Shown piece after piece: positions 49,861-58,734 of a stretch of 64,000 nucleotides of DNA; position 1 is the first letter of the stretch, and the number at the start of each line of letters is the position of its first letter. The position numbers and the translations under genes were made by a program. The notes beneath the pieces were generated by a model. The model saw nothing but the letters and a program-made list of their open reading frames with translations, was not told the DNA's origin and ran no database searches. The stretch comes from [Actinomadura] parvosata subsp. kistnae (GTDB taxonomy: Bacteria > Actinomycetota > Actinomycetes > Streptosporangiales > Streptosporangiaceae): the NCBI RefSeq assembly GCF_900323885.1, contig NZ_OOHJ01000018.1, positions 2,467,001 through 2,531,000 on the forward strand, read 5' to 3'.

Positions 49861-52165
49861 ACCGGCTGTAGTGGCCCTGGAAGGCCACCGTCACGGTGGC
49901 GGTGGGGCCGTTACGGTGCTTGGCCACGATCAGGTCGGCCTCGCCCGCCCTGGGTGACTCCGGCTCGTACGCGTCCTCCCGGTGCAGGAGGATGACCATG
50001 TCGGCGTCCTGCTCGATGGAGCCCGACTCACGCAGGTCGCTGACCTGCGGGCGCTTGTCGGTGCGCTGCTCGGGGCCACGGTTGAGCTGCGAGATCGCGA
50101 TGACCGGCACCTCCAGCTCCTTGGCCAGCAGCTTGATGGCACGCGAGATCTCGGAGACCTCGTTCTGGCGGCTCTCGGTCTTCTTCGGCGAGCTCATCAG
50201 CTGGAGGTAGTCGATGACCACGAATCGCAGGTCGTTGCGCTGCTTGAGCCGCCGGCACTTGGCCCGGATCTCCATCATCGACATGTTGGGCGAGTCGTCG
50301 ATGAACAGCGGCGCCTCCGCCACCTCGCTCATCCGGCGGGCCAGGCGTGTCCAGTCGTCGTCGCCCATCATGCCGGAGCGCATGTGGTGCAGCGCCACGC
50401 GGGCCTCGGCGGACAGCAGTCGCATGGTGATCTCGTTGCGGGACATCTCCAGGGAGAAGATGACCGTCGTCATGCCGTGCTTGATCGCGGCGGAGCGGGC
50501 GAAGTCGAGCCCCAGCGTGCTGTTGTGGGTCGGGACGCAGGACCGGCCCGCGAGGTAGAGGTGGTCGTCGTTGTCGACCTGCACGCAGCGCACGGGGCGG
50601 GACACGATCGGCCGCACGTCGACGATGTGGCGGACGCGAGTGGCCGGGGGCACGGTGCCGGGCTGCCTGGACGCCTTGCGCGGGAGCCGGAAGACCTGGT
50701 CTGGTGTGGTGAAGCTGATCAGGTGGCAGGTGGAGGGGCCGTCGGCGTGGCCCTTGACCTGCTCGGTGCGCAGGGTGGCCTGGTAGCCCAGGCTCAGGAT
50801 GAGCTCCAGCACGTCGTGCGCCAGCCGGTGGCTGGTGACGGCGAGCTGGATCCGGCCCTCGGCGTCGATGTGGCCGTCGATGTCGAGCAGGCCGGCCAGC
50901 AGGTCGCGCCGCTGGCGTTCGGACGCCCTCAGGTAGGCGGCGGGGATGTGCTTGTCGTGCAGGACGCCCAGCTCGCGCAGGACGGCGGGCAGCGGCTCCG
51001 CCGTCGTGCCGTCGCCGTCGCCGTCGCCGGAGCCGTCGCTGTCGCCGAGCCACGCGCCGAGGGCGTAGGGCGGCAGCGGCAGGTCCCGCTCCGGGAGCTG
51101 GAAGGGCGCCGCCACCTCGACCGCGTGGGTGGGGCCGTCGGCGGAGCGCAGCGTGGCCGCGATCTCCTCCGTGGTGAACACGTCCCGATCGTCAACGGTC
51201 ACGGCGGCGGCGCGCGCGGTGTGCGAGGCCGCGGCGACACCCACCGCGTGCGCGGCGTGGCTGAGCAGCTCGGCCGGCTGCCGCGTCGTGCGCCACTGGT
51301 GCTGGGCGTCGGCGACGATCACGGTGCCGTCACTGAACTCCACCTCGTAGCACGGCCTCCCGTGCATGACCTCGGTCGCGGCCACGACCCTGGTCGGCCT
51401 CCCGTCGGCGCCGATGAGCTGATCGCCGACCTTGACCTCGCCCATCGTCGTCCAGCCGGTGGGCGTGGGCAGCGGCGTGTCGAGCGCCAGGGCCTTGCCG
51501 ATGGCGGGACGGGCGGCCACGACGATCATCTGGCCGGGGTGCAGGCCGTTGGTGAGCTGGTCGAGGTCGGCGAAGCCGGTGGGGACGCCGACCATCTGGC
51601 CGCCCCGGCTGCCGATGGCCTCGAGCTCGTCGAGGGCGCCCGGCATGATGTCGGCCAGCGGCGCGTAGTCTTCGGACGTGCGGCGCTCGGTGACCTGGTA
51701 GATCTCGGCCTGGGCGCGGTCGACGAGGTCGTCGACCTCTTCGTTCTGGCCGCCGTAGCCGAAGGAGACGATGCGGGTGCCGGCCTCGATGAGGCGGCGC
51801 AGGATCGCCTGCTCACGGACGATCTTGGCGTAGTAGCCGGCGTTGGCCGCCGTGGGGACGACGGCCGTCAGGGTGTGCAGGTAGGCGGCGCCGCCCACCC
51901 TGGCCATCTCGCCGCGCTTTTGCAGCTCGTCGAAGACGGTGACCGCGTCGGCGGGCTCGCCCCGGCCGTAGAGGTCGGTGATGACGTCGTAGACCATCTG
52001 GTGGGCGGGCCGGTAGAAGTCGTCGGAGCGCAGGATCTCGACGACGTCGGCGATGGCGTCTTTCGACAGCAGCATGCCGCCGAGGACGGACTGCTCCGCC
52101 TCGATGTTGTTGGGAGGCGTGCGCTCGAACCCTGGGCCTGCGCCGACCTCTTCGTCAATGCTCAC
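49838..52165 (-). CDS. dnaB: Replicative DNA helicase DnaB with an intein
   Basis: 775 residues before splicing. N-extein 1-224 (primase-interacting N-domain, then RecA-like domain up to the P-loop ARPAIGK), intein 225-548, C-extein 549-775 starting STLGLDF and carrying FVVIDYLQLM (Walker B) and ESGSIEQDADMVILLHRED. The excised helicase of about 451 residues is of normal size. It unwinds DNA at the fork as a hexamer. GTG start behind GAGGGGG. The intein interrupts the ATP-binding loop between Lys224 and Ser549, so activity depends on splicing. Upstream are several DnaA-box-like sites. Confidence 0.96.
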   Translation of the reverse strand: MSIDEEVGAGPGFERTPPNNIEAEQSVLGGMLLSKDAIADVVEILRSDDFYRPAHQMVYDVITDLYGRGEPADAVTVFDELQKRGEMARVGGAAYLHTLTAVVPTAANAGYYAKIVREQAILRRLIEAGTRIVSFGYGGQNEEVDDLVDRAQAEIYQVTERRTSEDYAPLADIMPGALDELEAIGSRGGQMVGVPTGFADLDQLTNGLHPGQMIVVAARPAIGKALALDTPLPTPTGWTTMGEVKVGDQLIGADGRPTRVVAATEVMHGRPCYEVEFSDGTVIVADAQHQWRTTRQPAELLSHAAHAVGVAAASHTARAAAVTVDDRDVFTTEEIAATLRSADGPTHAVEVAAPFQLPERDLPLPPYALGAWLGDSDGSGDGDGDGTTAEPLPAVLRELGVLHDKHIPAAYLRASERQRRDLLAGLLDIDGHIDAEGRIQLAVTSHRLAHDVLELILSLGYQATLRTEQVKGHADGPSTCHLISFTTPDQVFRLPRKASRQPGTVPPATRVRHIVDVRPIVSRPVRCVQVDNDDHLYLAGRSCVPTHNSTLGLDFARSAAIKHGMTTVIFSLEMSRNEITMRLLSAEARVALHHMRSGMMGDDDWTRLARRMSEVAEAPLFIDDSPNMSMMEIRAKCRRLKQRNDLRFVVIDYLQLMSSPKKTESRQNEVSEISRAIKLLAKELEVPVIAISQLNRGPEQRTDKRPQVSDLRESGSIEQDADMVILLHREDAYEPESPRAGEADLIVAKHRNGPTATVTVAFQGHYSRFVDMAQH
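50522..51493 (-). other. DnaB intein, class 3-like, with shortened DOD endonuclease
   Basis: 324 residues. It begins with Ala (ALALDTPLPTPTGWT), not Cys or Ser, and ends VPTHN before Ser. Three marks of class 3 inteins are visible: Trp directly after the block B His (DAQHQW), Cys in block F (VRCVQVDNDDHLYLAG), and Thr in PTHN. The centre has LGAWLGDSDGS (block C) and LLAGLLDIDGHID (block E) of a LAGLIDADG endonuclease, but the part between is reduced to a Gly/Asp/Ser/Thr stretch, so homing activity is doubtful. Splicing should proceed by a branched intermediate on the block F Cys. Confidence 0.88.
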
Positions 52166-52263
52166 CGCGCCCCCTCAACGACTTGCAGGCGGTCGCACCA
52201 CCCCCACTTGTAGTCGACCGGTGTGACAGTTTCCCGGAGTCGCGGCCCGTCGGCAACGTGGCC

Positions 52264-52404
52264 TGTGGACAACCCTGTGGCCGACCTGTGGATGAAGGCC
52301 CCTAAGGTGTGAACGGCCTGTGGACGAAGCCTGGGGATAACTTCTGGGGATAACCACCAAACCCACCCTGACCTGGATGAACAATGTCCACCGGCTGTGG
52401 AGGA
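52264..52404. promoter_or_regulatory. Cluster of DnaA-box-like sites upstream of dnaB
   Basis: A perfect actinobacterial box (TGTGGACAA, reverse of TTGTCCACA) at 52264-52272. Near matches: TGTGGATGA (52287), TGTGGACGA (52319), TGGGGATAA (52332 and 52345), ATGTCCACC (52384), TGTGGAGGA (52396). They lie in the 283-bp space between dnaB and the divergent MATE gene. Confidence 0.55.
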
Positions 52405-52432
52405 AAGAAAGTTGGCCCGACACGCGGCGTAA

Positions 52433-52447
52433 GGTCCATAATGGACC
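52433..52447. promoter_or_regulatory. Perfect palindrome over the MATE gene promoter
   Basis: GGTCCATAATGGACC is a 7+1+7 palindrome covering CATAAT (52437-52442), a -10 candidate 6 bp before the ATG at 52449. It is an operator candidate; the regulator is not in the window. Confidence 0.5.
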
Positions 52448-52448
52448 A

Positions 52449-53750
52449 ATGCCCATTACATCCAGAGATCGGGAGATTCTGCGCCTCGCCGTGCCCGCCT
52501 TCGGCGCGCTGGTGGCCGAGCCGCTCTTCCTGCTGGCCGACTACGCCATCGTGGGCCACGGCCTCGGCACCACGGCGGTCGGCGCCCTGGGTGTGGCGGG
52601 GACCGTCCTGACGACGCTGGTGAACCTGTGCGTCTTCCTCGCCTACGGCACCACGGCGTCCGTGGCGCGCCAGAGCGGGGCGGGCGACCACTGGCGGGCC
52701 ATGCGCAGCGGTGTGGACGGCATCTGGCTGGCGCTGGCCCTCGGCGTGGCGGTGATCGTCGTGTGCTGGCCGCTGGCGCCGGCGATCGTGGAGCTGTTCG
52801 GGGCGGTGGGGACGCAGGCGGCGCAGGCCGTGACGTACCTGCGGATCAGCCTGATCGGCGCGCCCGGCATGCTGGTCGTGCTGGCCGGCACCGGCGTCCT
52901 GCGCGGCCTCCAGGACACGGTGACGCCCCTCGTGGTGGCCGTGGGGTCGTTCGCGCTGAACGGCGTGCTGAACGCGTGGTTCGTGCTGGGGCTCGGCTGG
53001 GGCATCGCCGGGTCCGCGTGGGGGACGGTGCTGGCGCAGACCCTCGGCGCCGCCGTCTACCTCGTGGTGGTGGCGCGCGGGGCGATGCGGCTGGGGACGC
53101 CGCTGACGCCGTCCGTGGCGGGGGTCAAGCAGGCGGGCACGGCGGGGTTCGCGCTTTTCGTCCGTACGGTGTGCATGCGCGTCGTGCTGCTGGCCGCCAC
53201 CGTCATCGCCACCAGGATGGGCGAGGCGGAGCTGGCCGCGTACGCGCTGGCCACGCAGGTGTGGACGCTGCTCGCGCTCGCCCTCGACGCCATCGCCATC
53301 GCCGGCCAGGCCATCACCGGGCGCTCGCTCGGCGCCGGCGACGTCGAGGCCACCCGCGCCGCCACCCAGCGGATGGTGCGGTGGGGCATCTGGTCCGGCA
53401 TCGTGCTCGGCCTGCTCGTGCTGGCGGCCAGGCCGCTCCTGCCGGGGCTCTTCGACGCCGACCCGCACGTGGCCGCGCTGCTGCTCGACCTGCTGTGGCC
53501 GGTGGCGCTGTTCCAGCCGATCTGCGGGGTGGTGTTCGTGCTGGACGGCGTGCTCATCGGCGCCGGCGACCAGCGGTACCTGGCCTGGGCCGGCGTGTGG
53601 ACGACGCTCGCCTACCTGCCCGCCGCCCTGGTCGCCTCCGGTATGGGCGTGGTCGCCCTGTGGTGCGCGCTGGGGGTGTGGATGGTGGCCCGGCTCGTCA
53701 CGCTGGTCCGGCGGGCGAACGGGACGGCCTGGCTGGTGACCGGCACGTGA
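52449..53750 (+). CDS. MATE-family multidrug efflux transporter (DinF-like)
   Basis: About 433 residues from the ATG at 52449 (PITSRDREILRLAVPAFGALVAEPLFLLADYAIVGHGLG). Twelve hydrophobic helices in two similar halves fit MATE/DinF; the second half starts near VKQAGTAGFALFVRTVCMRVVLLAAT. It exports drugs or metabolites with Na+ or H+. A palindrome lies over its -10. Divergent from dnaB. Confidence 0.92.
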   Translation: MPITSRDREILRLAVPAFGALVAEPLFLLADYAIVGHGLGTTAVGALGVAGTVLTTLVNLCVFLAYGTTASVARQSGAGDHWRAMRSGVDGIWLALALGVAVIVVCWPLAPAIVELFGAVGTQAAQAVTYLRISLIGAPGMLVVLAGTGVLRGLQDTVTPLVVAVGSFALNGVLNAWFVLGLGWGIAGSAWGTVLAQTLGAAVYLVVVARGAMRLGTPLTPSVAGVKQAGTAGFALFVRTVCMRVVLLAATVIATRMGEAELAAYALATQVWTLLALALDAIAIAGQAITGRSLGAGDVEATRAATQRMVRWGIWSGIVLGLLVLAARPLLPGLFDADPHVAALLLDLLWPVALFQPICGVVFVLDGVLIGAGDQRYLAWAGVWTTLAYLPAALVASGMGVVALWCALGVWMVARLVTLVRRANGTAWLVTGT

Positions 53751-53817
53751 TGCAATCGTGCTTGTTGTTGTCCAATAGGTGAGACATTGTGGGCGAGTTC
53801 CCTGAGCGGGGTGTTCC

Positions 53818-55290
53818 TTGTCCACAATTCTGCGAAGACTGCCGCCTTCGGAGGCGACCGGCCTGCGTACCGGTGCCCGCCACAGCCTGGCCGAGGTCTA
53901 CCGGCCGGCCGACCTGGTCGTGCTCGGGCTCGGAGTGATGATCGGCGCGGGCATCTTCAGCATCGCCGGGGAGCAGGCGGCCACCACCGCGGGCCCCGGC
54001 GTGATCCTCTCGTTCATGATCGCGGGCATCGCGTGCCTGCTCGCCTGCCTGTGCTACGCCGAGCTGTCGTCCACGATGCCGACCTCAGGCAGCGCCTACA
54101 CCTTCACGTACGTCATCTTCGGCGAGGTCTGGGCGTGGATCATCGGCTGGGCGCTCATCCTGGAGCTGCAGTTCGCCGCCGCGGTGGTGGCCAGGGCATG
54201 GGCCGCGATCACGGTCGGGGCGATCGAGCACTTCGGCGTGCGGGTGCCCGCCGGGAATCTCGTCCAGGACGTCCTCGTGCTCGTCATCCTGGTGCTGCTC
54301 ACGGGCGTCGTGGCGCTCGGCGCGCGGGTCGGGCTGCGCGCCCTGTGGGTCATGGTGTCGGCCAAGCTGCTGGCCATCGGCGCGGTCATCGTGGTCGGCG
54401 TGACGCACATCGACGTGGCCAACTTCGGCGACTTCTTCGTCCCGCCGAAGACGCTGGCCACGGCCCCGGCGACGGTGCTGGAGACCTTGATCGGGGAGGG
54501 GCACGCGTTCGGCTGGTTCGGCATCTTCGCGGCGGCCTCGGCCATCGCGTTCGCCTACATCGGCTTCGACATCGTGGCCACCTCCGCCGAGGAGACCGTG
54601 AACGCCCCCAAGGCCGTGCCGAAGGGCATGATCCGCAGCCTGGTGCTCGCCACCGTCATCTACCTCGCGGTGGCGCTGGTGATGGTGGGCATGGTGCCGT
54701 ACACGAAGATCTCCCCGCAGACGCCGCTGGCCGGCGCGTTCCGCGCGGTCGGCGTGGACTGGATGGTGCACGTCATCGACGTGGGCGCGGTGCTGGGGCT
54801 GACCACGGTCATCCTGGTGCTGATCGTCGGGCAGACGCGGGTGCTGTTCTCGATGGCCCGCGACGGGCTCATCCCGCGCCGCCTGGCCACGGTGAGCCGC
54901 CGCTACCACACGCCCACGCGGGTGACGCTGGTGATCGGGCTGGTGGCGATCGTGCTGGCCGAGTTCGTGCCGGTGCTGACGATGCAGCAGCTCGTGGTCA
55001 TCGGGACGCTGTTCGCGTTCGCGTTCGTGGCGGCCGGGGTGATCGTGATGCGCCGGCGCATGCCGCACCTCGAACGGGGCTTCCGCGTGCCGCTGTCGCC
55101 GCTGCTGCCCGCCCTGTCGCTGGTGGCCACGCTCTGGCTGATGGTGAACCTGCGGGTGCTGACCTGGGCCTGGTTCGCCCTGTGGATGGCCTTCGGCCTC
55201 CTGGTCTACCTCGTGTACGGCCGCCGCCACAGCCTCCTGGCCCGCCCGAACACCCCCGCCCGGCCGCCCCAGGGACGCCACCGGCGCTAG
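53818..55290 (+). CDS. APC-family amino acid permease (cationic amino acid transporter type)
   Basis: 490 residues with about twelve to fourteen hydrophobic helices. The GVMIGAGIFSIAGEQAATTAGPGVILSF motif and AFAYIGFDIVATSAEETVNAPKAVPKGMIRSL are hallmarks of the YfnA/CAT group. It imports an amino acid with H+. The TTG start at 53818 overlaps a perfect TTGTCCACA DnaA-box sequence; a start further downstream would cut the usual MSTxLRRLPP N-terminus. Convergent with the amino acid ABC operon, whose last stop overlaps its own. Confidence 0.9.
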   Translation: MSTILRRLPPSEATGLRTGARHSLAEVYRPADLVVLGLGVMIGAGIFSIAGEQAATTAGPGVILSFMIAGIACLLACLCYAELSSTMPTSGSAYTFTYVIFGEVWAWIIGWALILELQFAAAVVARAWAAITVGAIEHFGVRVPAGNLVQDVLVLVILVLLTGVVALGARVGLRALWVMVSAKLLAIGAVIVVGVTHIDVANFGDFFVPPKTLATAPATVLETLIGEGHAFGWFGIFAAASAIAFAYIGFDIVATSAEETVNAPKAVPKGMIRSLVLATVIYLAVALVMVGMVPYTKISPQTPLAGAFRAVGVDWMVHVIDVGAVLGLTTVILVLIVGQTRVLFSMARDGLIPRRLATVSRRYHTPTRVTLVIGLVAIVLAEFVPVLTMQQLVVIGTLFAFAFVAAGVIVMRRRMPHLERGFRVPLSPLLPALSLVATLWLMVNLRVLTWAWFALWMAFGLLVYLVYGRRHSLLARPNTPARPPQGRHRR

Positions 55291-56030
55291 AACCGCCCCG
55301 ACTCCAGCACGCTGCGCAAGAACTCCTGCGTGCGCGGCTGCTCCGGCGCGGTGAAGATCTGCTCGGGCGGGCCCTTCTCCACCAGCACGCCGCCGTCGAG
55401 GAAGCACACCTGGTCGGAGATGTCGCGGCAGAAGCCCATCTCGTGAGTCGTCAGGATCATCGTCATGCCCGACTCCTTGAGCTCCCTGATGATCTGCAGC
55501 ACCTCCACCACGAGCTGCGGGTCGAGCGCCGAGGTCACCTCGTCGAGCAGCATCAGCCTGGGCTGCGTGGCCAGCGCCCGGATGATCGCCACCCGCTGCT
55601 GCTGGCCGCCGGAGAGCTGGTCGGGGTACGCCTTCGCCTTGTTCGCCAGGCCGAACCTGGACAGCAGCCCGTGAGCCTGCTCCTCCGCCTGCGCCCTGGC
55701 CACCCCGTGCACCTGGCGGGGGGCCAGCGTGATGTTGTCCAGCACCGTCATGTGCGGGAACAGGTTGAACGACTGGAAGACGATGCCGAGCCGCCGGCGC
55801 ACCTGGTCGACGTTCGCCCGCGGGTCGGTGATCTCCTCGCCGTCGAGGTAGATGGCGCCGTCGTCCACCGTCTCCAGCAGGTTGACGCAGCGCAGCAGCG
55901 TGGACTTGCCCGAGCCGGAGGCGCCGATGAGGCTCACCACCTCGTGCGGCTCCACCTCCAGGTCGATGCCGCGCAGGACGCTGTGACCGTGGAAGTTCTT
56001 CCAGACTCCGTCGATGGTCAGGACGCTCAT
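55287..56030 (-). CDS. Polar amino acid ABC importer, ATP-binding protein (GlnQ-like)
   Basis: 247 residues. Walker A GASGSGKST, signature LSGGQQQR, Walker B LMLLDEVTSALDP, H-loop TTHEMGFC. The VFQSFNLFPHMTVLDNITLAPRQVHG segment is typical of GlnQ/HisP proteins. Last gene of the SBP-permease-ATPase operon; its ATG overlaps the permease stop by 4 bp. It powers uptake of a polar amino acid such as Gln or Glu. Confidence 0.94.
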   Translation of the reverse strand: MSVLTIDGVWKNFHGHSVLRGIDLEVEPHEVVSLIGASGSGKSTLLRCVNLLETVDDGAIYLDGEEITDPRANVDQVRRRLGIVFQSFNLFPHMTVLDNITLAPRQVHGVARAQAEEQAHGLLSRFGLANKAKAYPDQLSGGQQQRVAIIRALATQPRLMLLDEVTSALDPQLVVEVLQIIRELKESGMTMILTTHEMGFCRDISDQVCFLDGGVLVEKGPPEQIFTAPEQPRTQEFLRSVLESGRF

Positions 56031-56866
56031 GCTCCTCGCCTCCTGCGCGTGCGGGCCGCCAGGTGGTCGGTGAGCCTGGCCATCGGGATGGTGAGCAGGA
56101 TGAAGATCAGCGCGGCGGCCAGGTAAGGCGTGTAGTCGAAGGTGTTGAACGTGTGCATCTGCGCCTGCCTGAGCGCCTCCAGCGGCCCGATCGTCGCCAC
56201 CAGCGCCGTGTCCTTCTGCAGCGAGACGAAGTCGTTGAGCAGTGGCGGCACGACCCTGCGAGTGGCCTGCGGCACCACCACGAACCGCATGGTCTTGGCG
56301 TGGCTCAGCCCGAGCGAGCGGGCCGCCGCCACCTGGCTCGGATGCACCGACTCGATGCCCGCGCGGAACACCTCGGCCACATAAGCGCCGTACGAGAGCG
56401 TCAGCGCGATGATGCCCAGCGTCGCCTTGTCGGAGGGGATCCCCTGCAACTTCAGCGCCGGCAGCCCGAACCCGATCAGGTAGATCACCAGGATCGTCGG
56501 CACCCCGCGGAAGACGTCGGTGTAGAGCGTGGCCAGCGCCCTGATGGGGAAGAACGCCGGGCTCCTGATCCCCCTGGCCAGCGCGACCAGGAGGCCGATG
56601 ACGAGGATCAGCACCTCGGAGATCACGAAGATCCTGATGTTGAGCAGGAACCCTTCGAGCACGTCCGGCAGCGCCGCGACGAACTGCTCACCGTCGAAGA
56701 ACGTCTCCCGCACCCGGGGCCAGCCCGGCGAGTTGGTGATCCCCCAGACCACCAGCACGATGAAGACGATCGTCGAGGCCGTCGCGATCGAGGCCGAGCG
56801 GCGGGCACGCGACCTGCGGACCCGCTCCCGCTCGACCTGCCGCTCCGACTTGACCCATTCGCTCAT
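56027..56866 (-). CDS. Polar amino acid ABC importer, permease
   Basis: About 279 residues from the ATG at 56866, which overlaps the binding-protein stop (ATGA). A charged N-terminus leads to five hydrophobic helices. The EAA loop PSQVAAARSLGLSHAKTMRFVVVPQATRRVVPPLLNDF matches the His/Glu/Gln permease family, and LYTDVFRGVPTILVIYLIGFGLP is the usual RGxP motif. The open frame extends to 56965 but that part lies within the binding-protein gene. Confidence 0.93.
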   Translation of the reverse strand: MSEWVKSERQVERERVRRSRARRSASIATASTIVFIVLVVWGITNSPGWPRVRETFFDGEQFVAALPDVLEGFLLNIRIFVISEVLILVIGLLVALARGIRSPAFFPIRALATLYTDVFRGVPTILVIYLIGFGLPALKLQGIPSDKATLGIIALTLSYGAYVAEVFRAGIESVHPSQVAAARSLGLSHAKTMRFVVVPQATRRVVPPLLNDFVSLQKDTALVATIGPLEALRQAQMHTFNTFDYTPYLAAALIFILLTIPMARLTDHLAARTRRRRGA

Positions 56867-57720
56867 CGCAGCTCGGGGGCGCCGGCCGCGGAGCCGAGCC
56901 ACTGCTGCTCGATCTTGGCCAGCTCGCCCTTCGACTTCAGCGCGTCCACGGCCTTGTCCACGCACGGCTTGAGCGCGCTGCCCTTCTCCATCACCATGCC
57001 GAACTCCTCAGGGGTGCCGCCCGTCGAGCTGAACTGGCCCACGATCTTGGAGTTCTCCACCTGGACGGCCGTCACGTAGAACGCCGTCGGCAGGTCCACG
57101 ACCACCGCGTCCACCTGGTCGTTCTTCAGCGCGGTCACGACGTCGATCTGGTCGTTGAAGACGTCGGGGTCGTCGGCGGGCTTGATGACGTCCCGGACCG
57201 CGTTGAAGGAGGTCGTGCCGACCTGCACGCCGATCTTGGCGTCCTTCAGCTCCGCCAGGCTCTTGGCCCCCGCGAACTTGCCCTTCTCGGAGACGACGAC
57301 GGCCTGCTTGACCGTGTAGTAGCCCTTGCTGAAGTCGACCGCCTCCGCCCGCTCGGGCGTGATCGAGACCTGGTTGATGTCGAAGTCGAACTGCTTGTCA
57401 CCCGGCGCGAACGCCGCGTCGAACTTCACGGTGCTCCACTGCACCTCGCTACGGTCGAACCCCAGCTCACCCGCCACGGCGAACGCCACCGCGCTCTCGA
57501 ACCCCTGCCCGTTGCTCGGGTCGTCGTTCTTGAACCACGGCTCGAAAGCCGGCTTGTCGGTGCCGATGGTCAGCTTGCCCGGGTTGAGCAGCTTCAGCTG
57601 GTCCTTGGTGCAGGCGGTGGACGTCGTAGGAGCCGCCGAGATGGCGGCCGTGTTGTCCACAGGCGCACAACCGACAACCGCCACGGCCAGAGCGAGCAGC
57701 ATCAAGGGGCGAGTGGCCAT
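56863..57720 (-). CDS. Polar amino acid ABC importer, substrate-binding lipoprotein
   Basis: 285 residues from the ATG at 57720 with GGAGG upstream. The signal peptide ends in lipobox VVGC (about 15-18). The mature part is a type II periplasmic binding fold: KLTIGTDKPAFEPWF, GFESAVAFAVAGELGF, FDINQVSITPERAEAVDFSKGYY and GVQVGTTSFNAV, as in Glu/Gln/cystine-binding proteins. First gene of the operon; a TAGAAT -10 hexamer (57761-57766, minus strand) lies about 40 bp upstream. A DnaA-box match falls inside the gene at 57653. Confidence 0.93.
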   Translation of the reverse strand: MATRPLMLLALAVAVVGCAPVDNTAAISAAPTTSTACTKDQLKLLNPGKLTIGTDKPAFEPWFKNDDPSNGQGFESAVAFAVAGELGFDRSEVQWSTVKFDAAFAPGDKQFDFDINQVSITPERAEAVDFSKGYYTVKQAVVVSEKGKFAGAKSLAELKDAKIGVQVGTTSFNAVRDVIKPADDPDVFNDQIDVVTALKNDQVDAVVVDLPTAFYVTAVQVENSKIVGQFSSTGGTPEEFGMVMEKGSALKPCVDKAVDALKSKGELAKIEQQWLGSAAGAPELR

Positions 57721-57926
57721 GGCCGAGCCTCCAGGGGGAAAGGTGCAGAAGAACGACGGCATTCTACGCGGCCCGTACCGGGATTCCGGTGCGAGGGTGC
57801 CCCTCACCACGGCATACGGCCCACTTCGGGCTCGCGTGGCGGCGGCCCGCCGGTGACGGGTTCAGCGGGCGTTTCCTGGAGGGTCATCAGCCGGAGTACG
57901 GCGGGTGGAAAGCCACGGCCTGCCGT

Positions 57927-57963
57927 AAAAAACGAAAGGCCCCCCGAAAAGGGAGGCCCTTCG
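57927..57963 (-). terminator. Intrinsic terminator after rplI
   Basis: Minus-strand stem AAGGGCCTCCC / GGGGGGCCTTT with G-T pairs, followed by CGTTTTTT. It lies about 10 bp after the rplI stop and ends the rpsF-ssb-rpsR-rplI operon. Confidence 0.85.
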
Positions 57964-57972
57964 TCTGTGAGA

Positions 57973-58419
57973 TCAGCCCGCGACGACTTCCACGTCGATG
58001 CCGGCGGCCACCTCCGGGTGGAGGCGGACGGTCACCCGGTGGGAGCCGACGCTCTTGATCGGGTTGACGATCTCGATGCGGCGGCGGTCGAGGATCGGGC
58101 CGCCGGCGGCCTTGACGGCCTCGGCGATGTCGCCCGTCGTGATCGAGCCGAACAGCCGGCCGGACTCGCCCGCGCGCGTGGTCAGCCGGACACGCAGCGC
58201 GCCGAGCTGGCCGGCGACCTCCTTGGCGGTGCCGAGGTCGCGGATCTCGCGAGCGTCGCGAGCCTTGCGGATGGTCTCGATCTGCTTCTCGGCGCCCCGC
58301 GTCCAGCGCATGGCGTAGCCGCGCGGGATGAGGTAGTTACGGCCGTAGCCGTCCTTGACCTCGACGACGTCACCCGGGGTGCCGAGGCCGGAGACCTCGT
58401 TGGTGAGGATGAGCTTCAT
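57973..58419 (-). CDS. rplI: Ribosomal protein bL9
   Basis: 148 residues. The N-terminal MKLILTNEVSGLGTPGDVVEVKDGYGRNYLIPRG is the L9 signature (rRNA-binding), joined by a long helix to the C-terminal domain. Binds 23S rRNA in the large subunit. Last gene of the conserved rpsF-ssb-rpsR-rplI operon. Confidence 0.98.
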   Translation of the reverse strand: MKLILTNEVSGLGTPGDVVEVKDGYGRNYLIPRGYAMRWTRGAEKQIETIRKARDAREIRDLGTAKEVAGQLGALRVRLTTRAGESGRLFGSITTGDIAEAVKAAGGPILDRRRIEIVNPIKSVGSHRVTVRLHPEVAAGIDVEVVAG

Positions 58420-58433
58420 ATCGACAGGCCTCC

Positions 58434-58670
58434 TTAGCGCGCGGTGCTCGTGTAAGGCAGCAGGGCCACCTCACGGGCGTTCTTGATCGCGGTCGCCACG
58501 TCACGCTGGTGCTGGGTGCAGTTGCCCGTCACCCGGCGCGCACGGATCTTGCCGCGGTCGGAGATGAACTTCCGCAGCAGCGCCGTGTCCTTGTAGTCGA
58601 CGTAGGAGATCTTGTCGTGGCAGAACAGGCAAACCTTCTTCTTGGGCTTGCGCAGTGCCGGCTTTGCCAT
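58434..58670 (-). CDS. rpsR: Ribosomal protein bS18 (zinc-binding form)
   Basis: 78 residues. Has the Cys-bearing zinc ribbon (KVCLFCHDK and GNCTQHQ), so this is the zinc-dependent (C+) version. The core YKDTALLRKFISDRGKIRARRVTG is well conserved. Binds 16S rRNA next to S6. Actinobacteria often keep a second, zinc-free copy elsewhere under zinc control. Confidence 0.97.
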   Translation of the reverse strand: MAKPALRKPKKKVCLFCHDKISYVDYKDTALLRKFISDRGKIRARRVTGNCTQHQRDVATAIKNAREVALLPYTSTAR

Positions 58671-58734
58671 CGTGGTGCTCCTTTCAGAGCCCCGCCTTCA
58701 GGGCGGGAATGGACTCGGGCTTTTCGGACTGGGT

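Noticed and set aside
52166..52448. Chromosome origin (oriC)
   Set aside because: DnaA-box-like sites are present but dnaA, the main dnaN, recF and rpmH are not next to them; the actinobacterial oriC lies between dnaA and dnaN.
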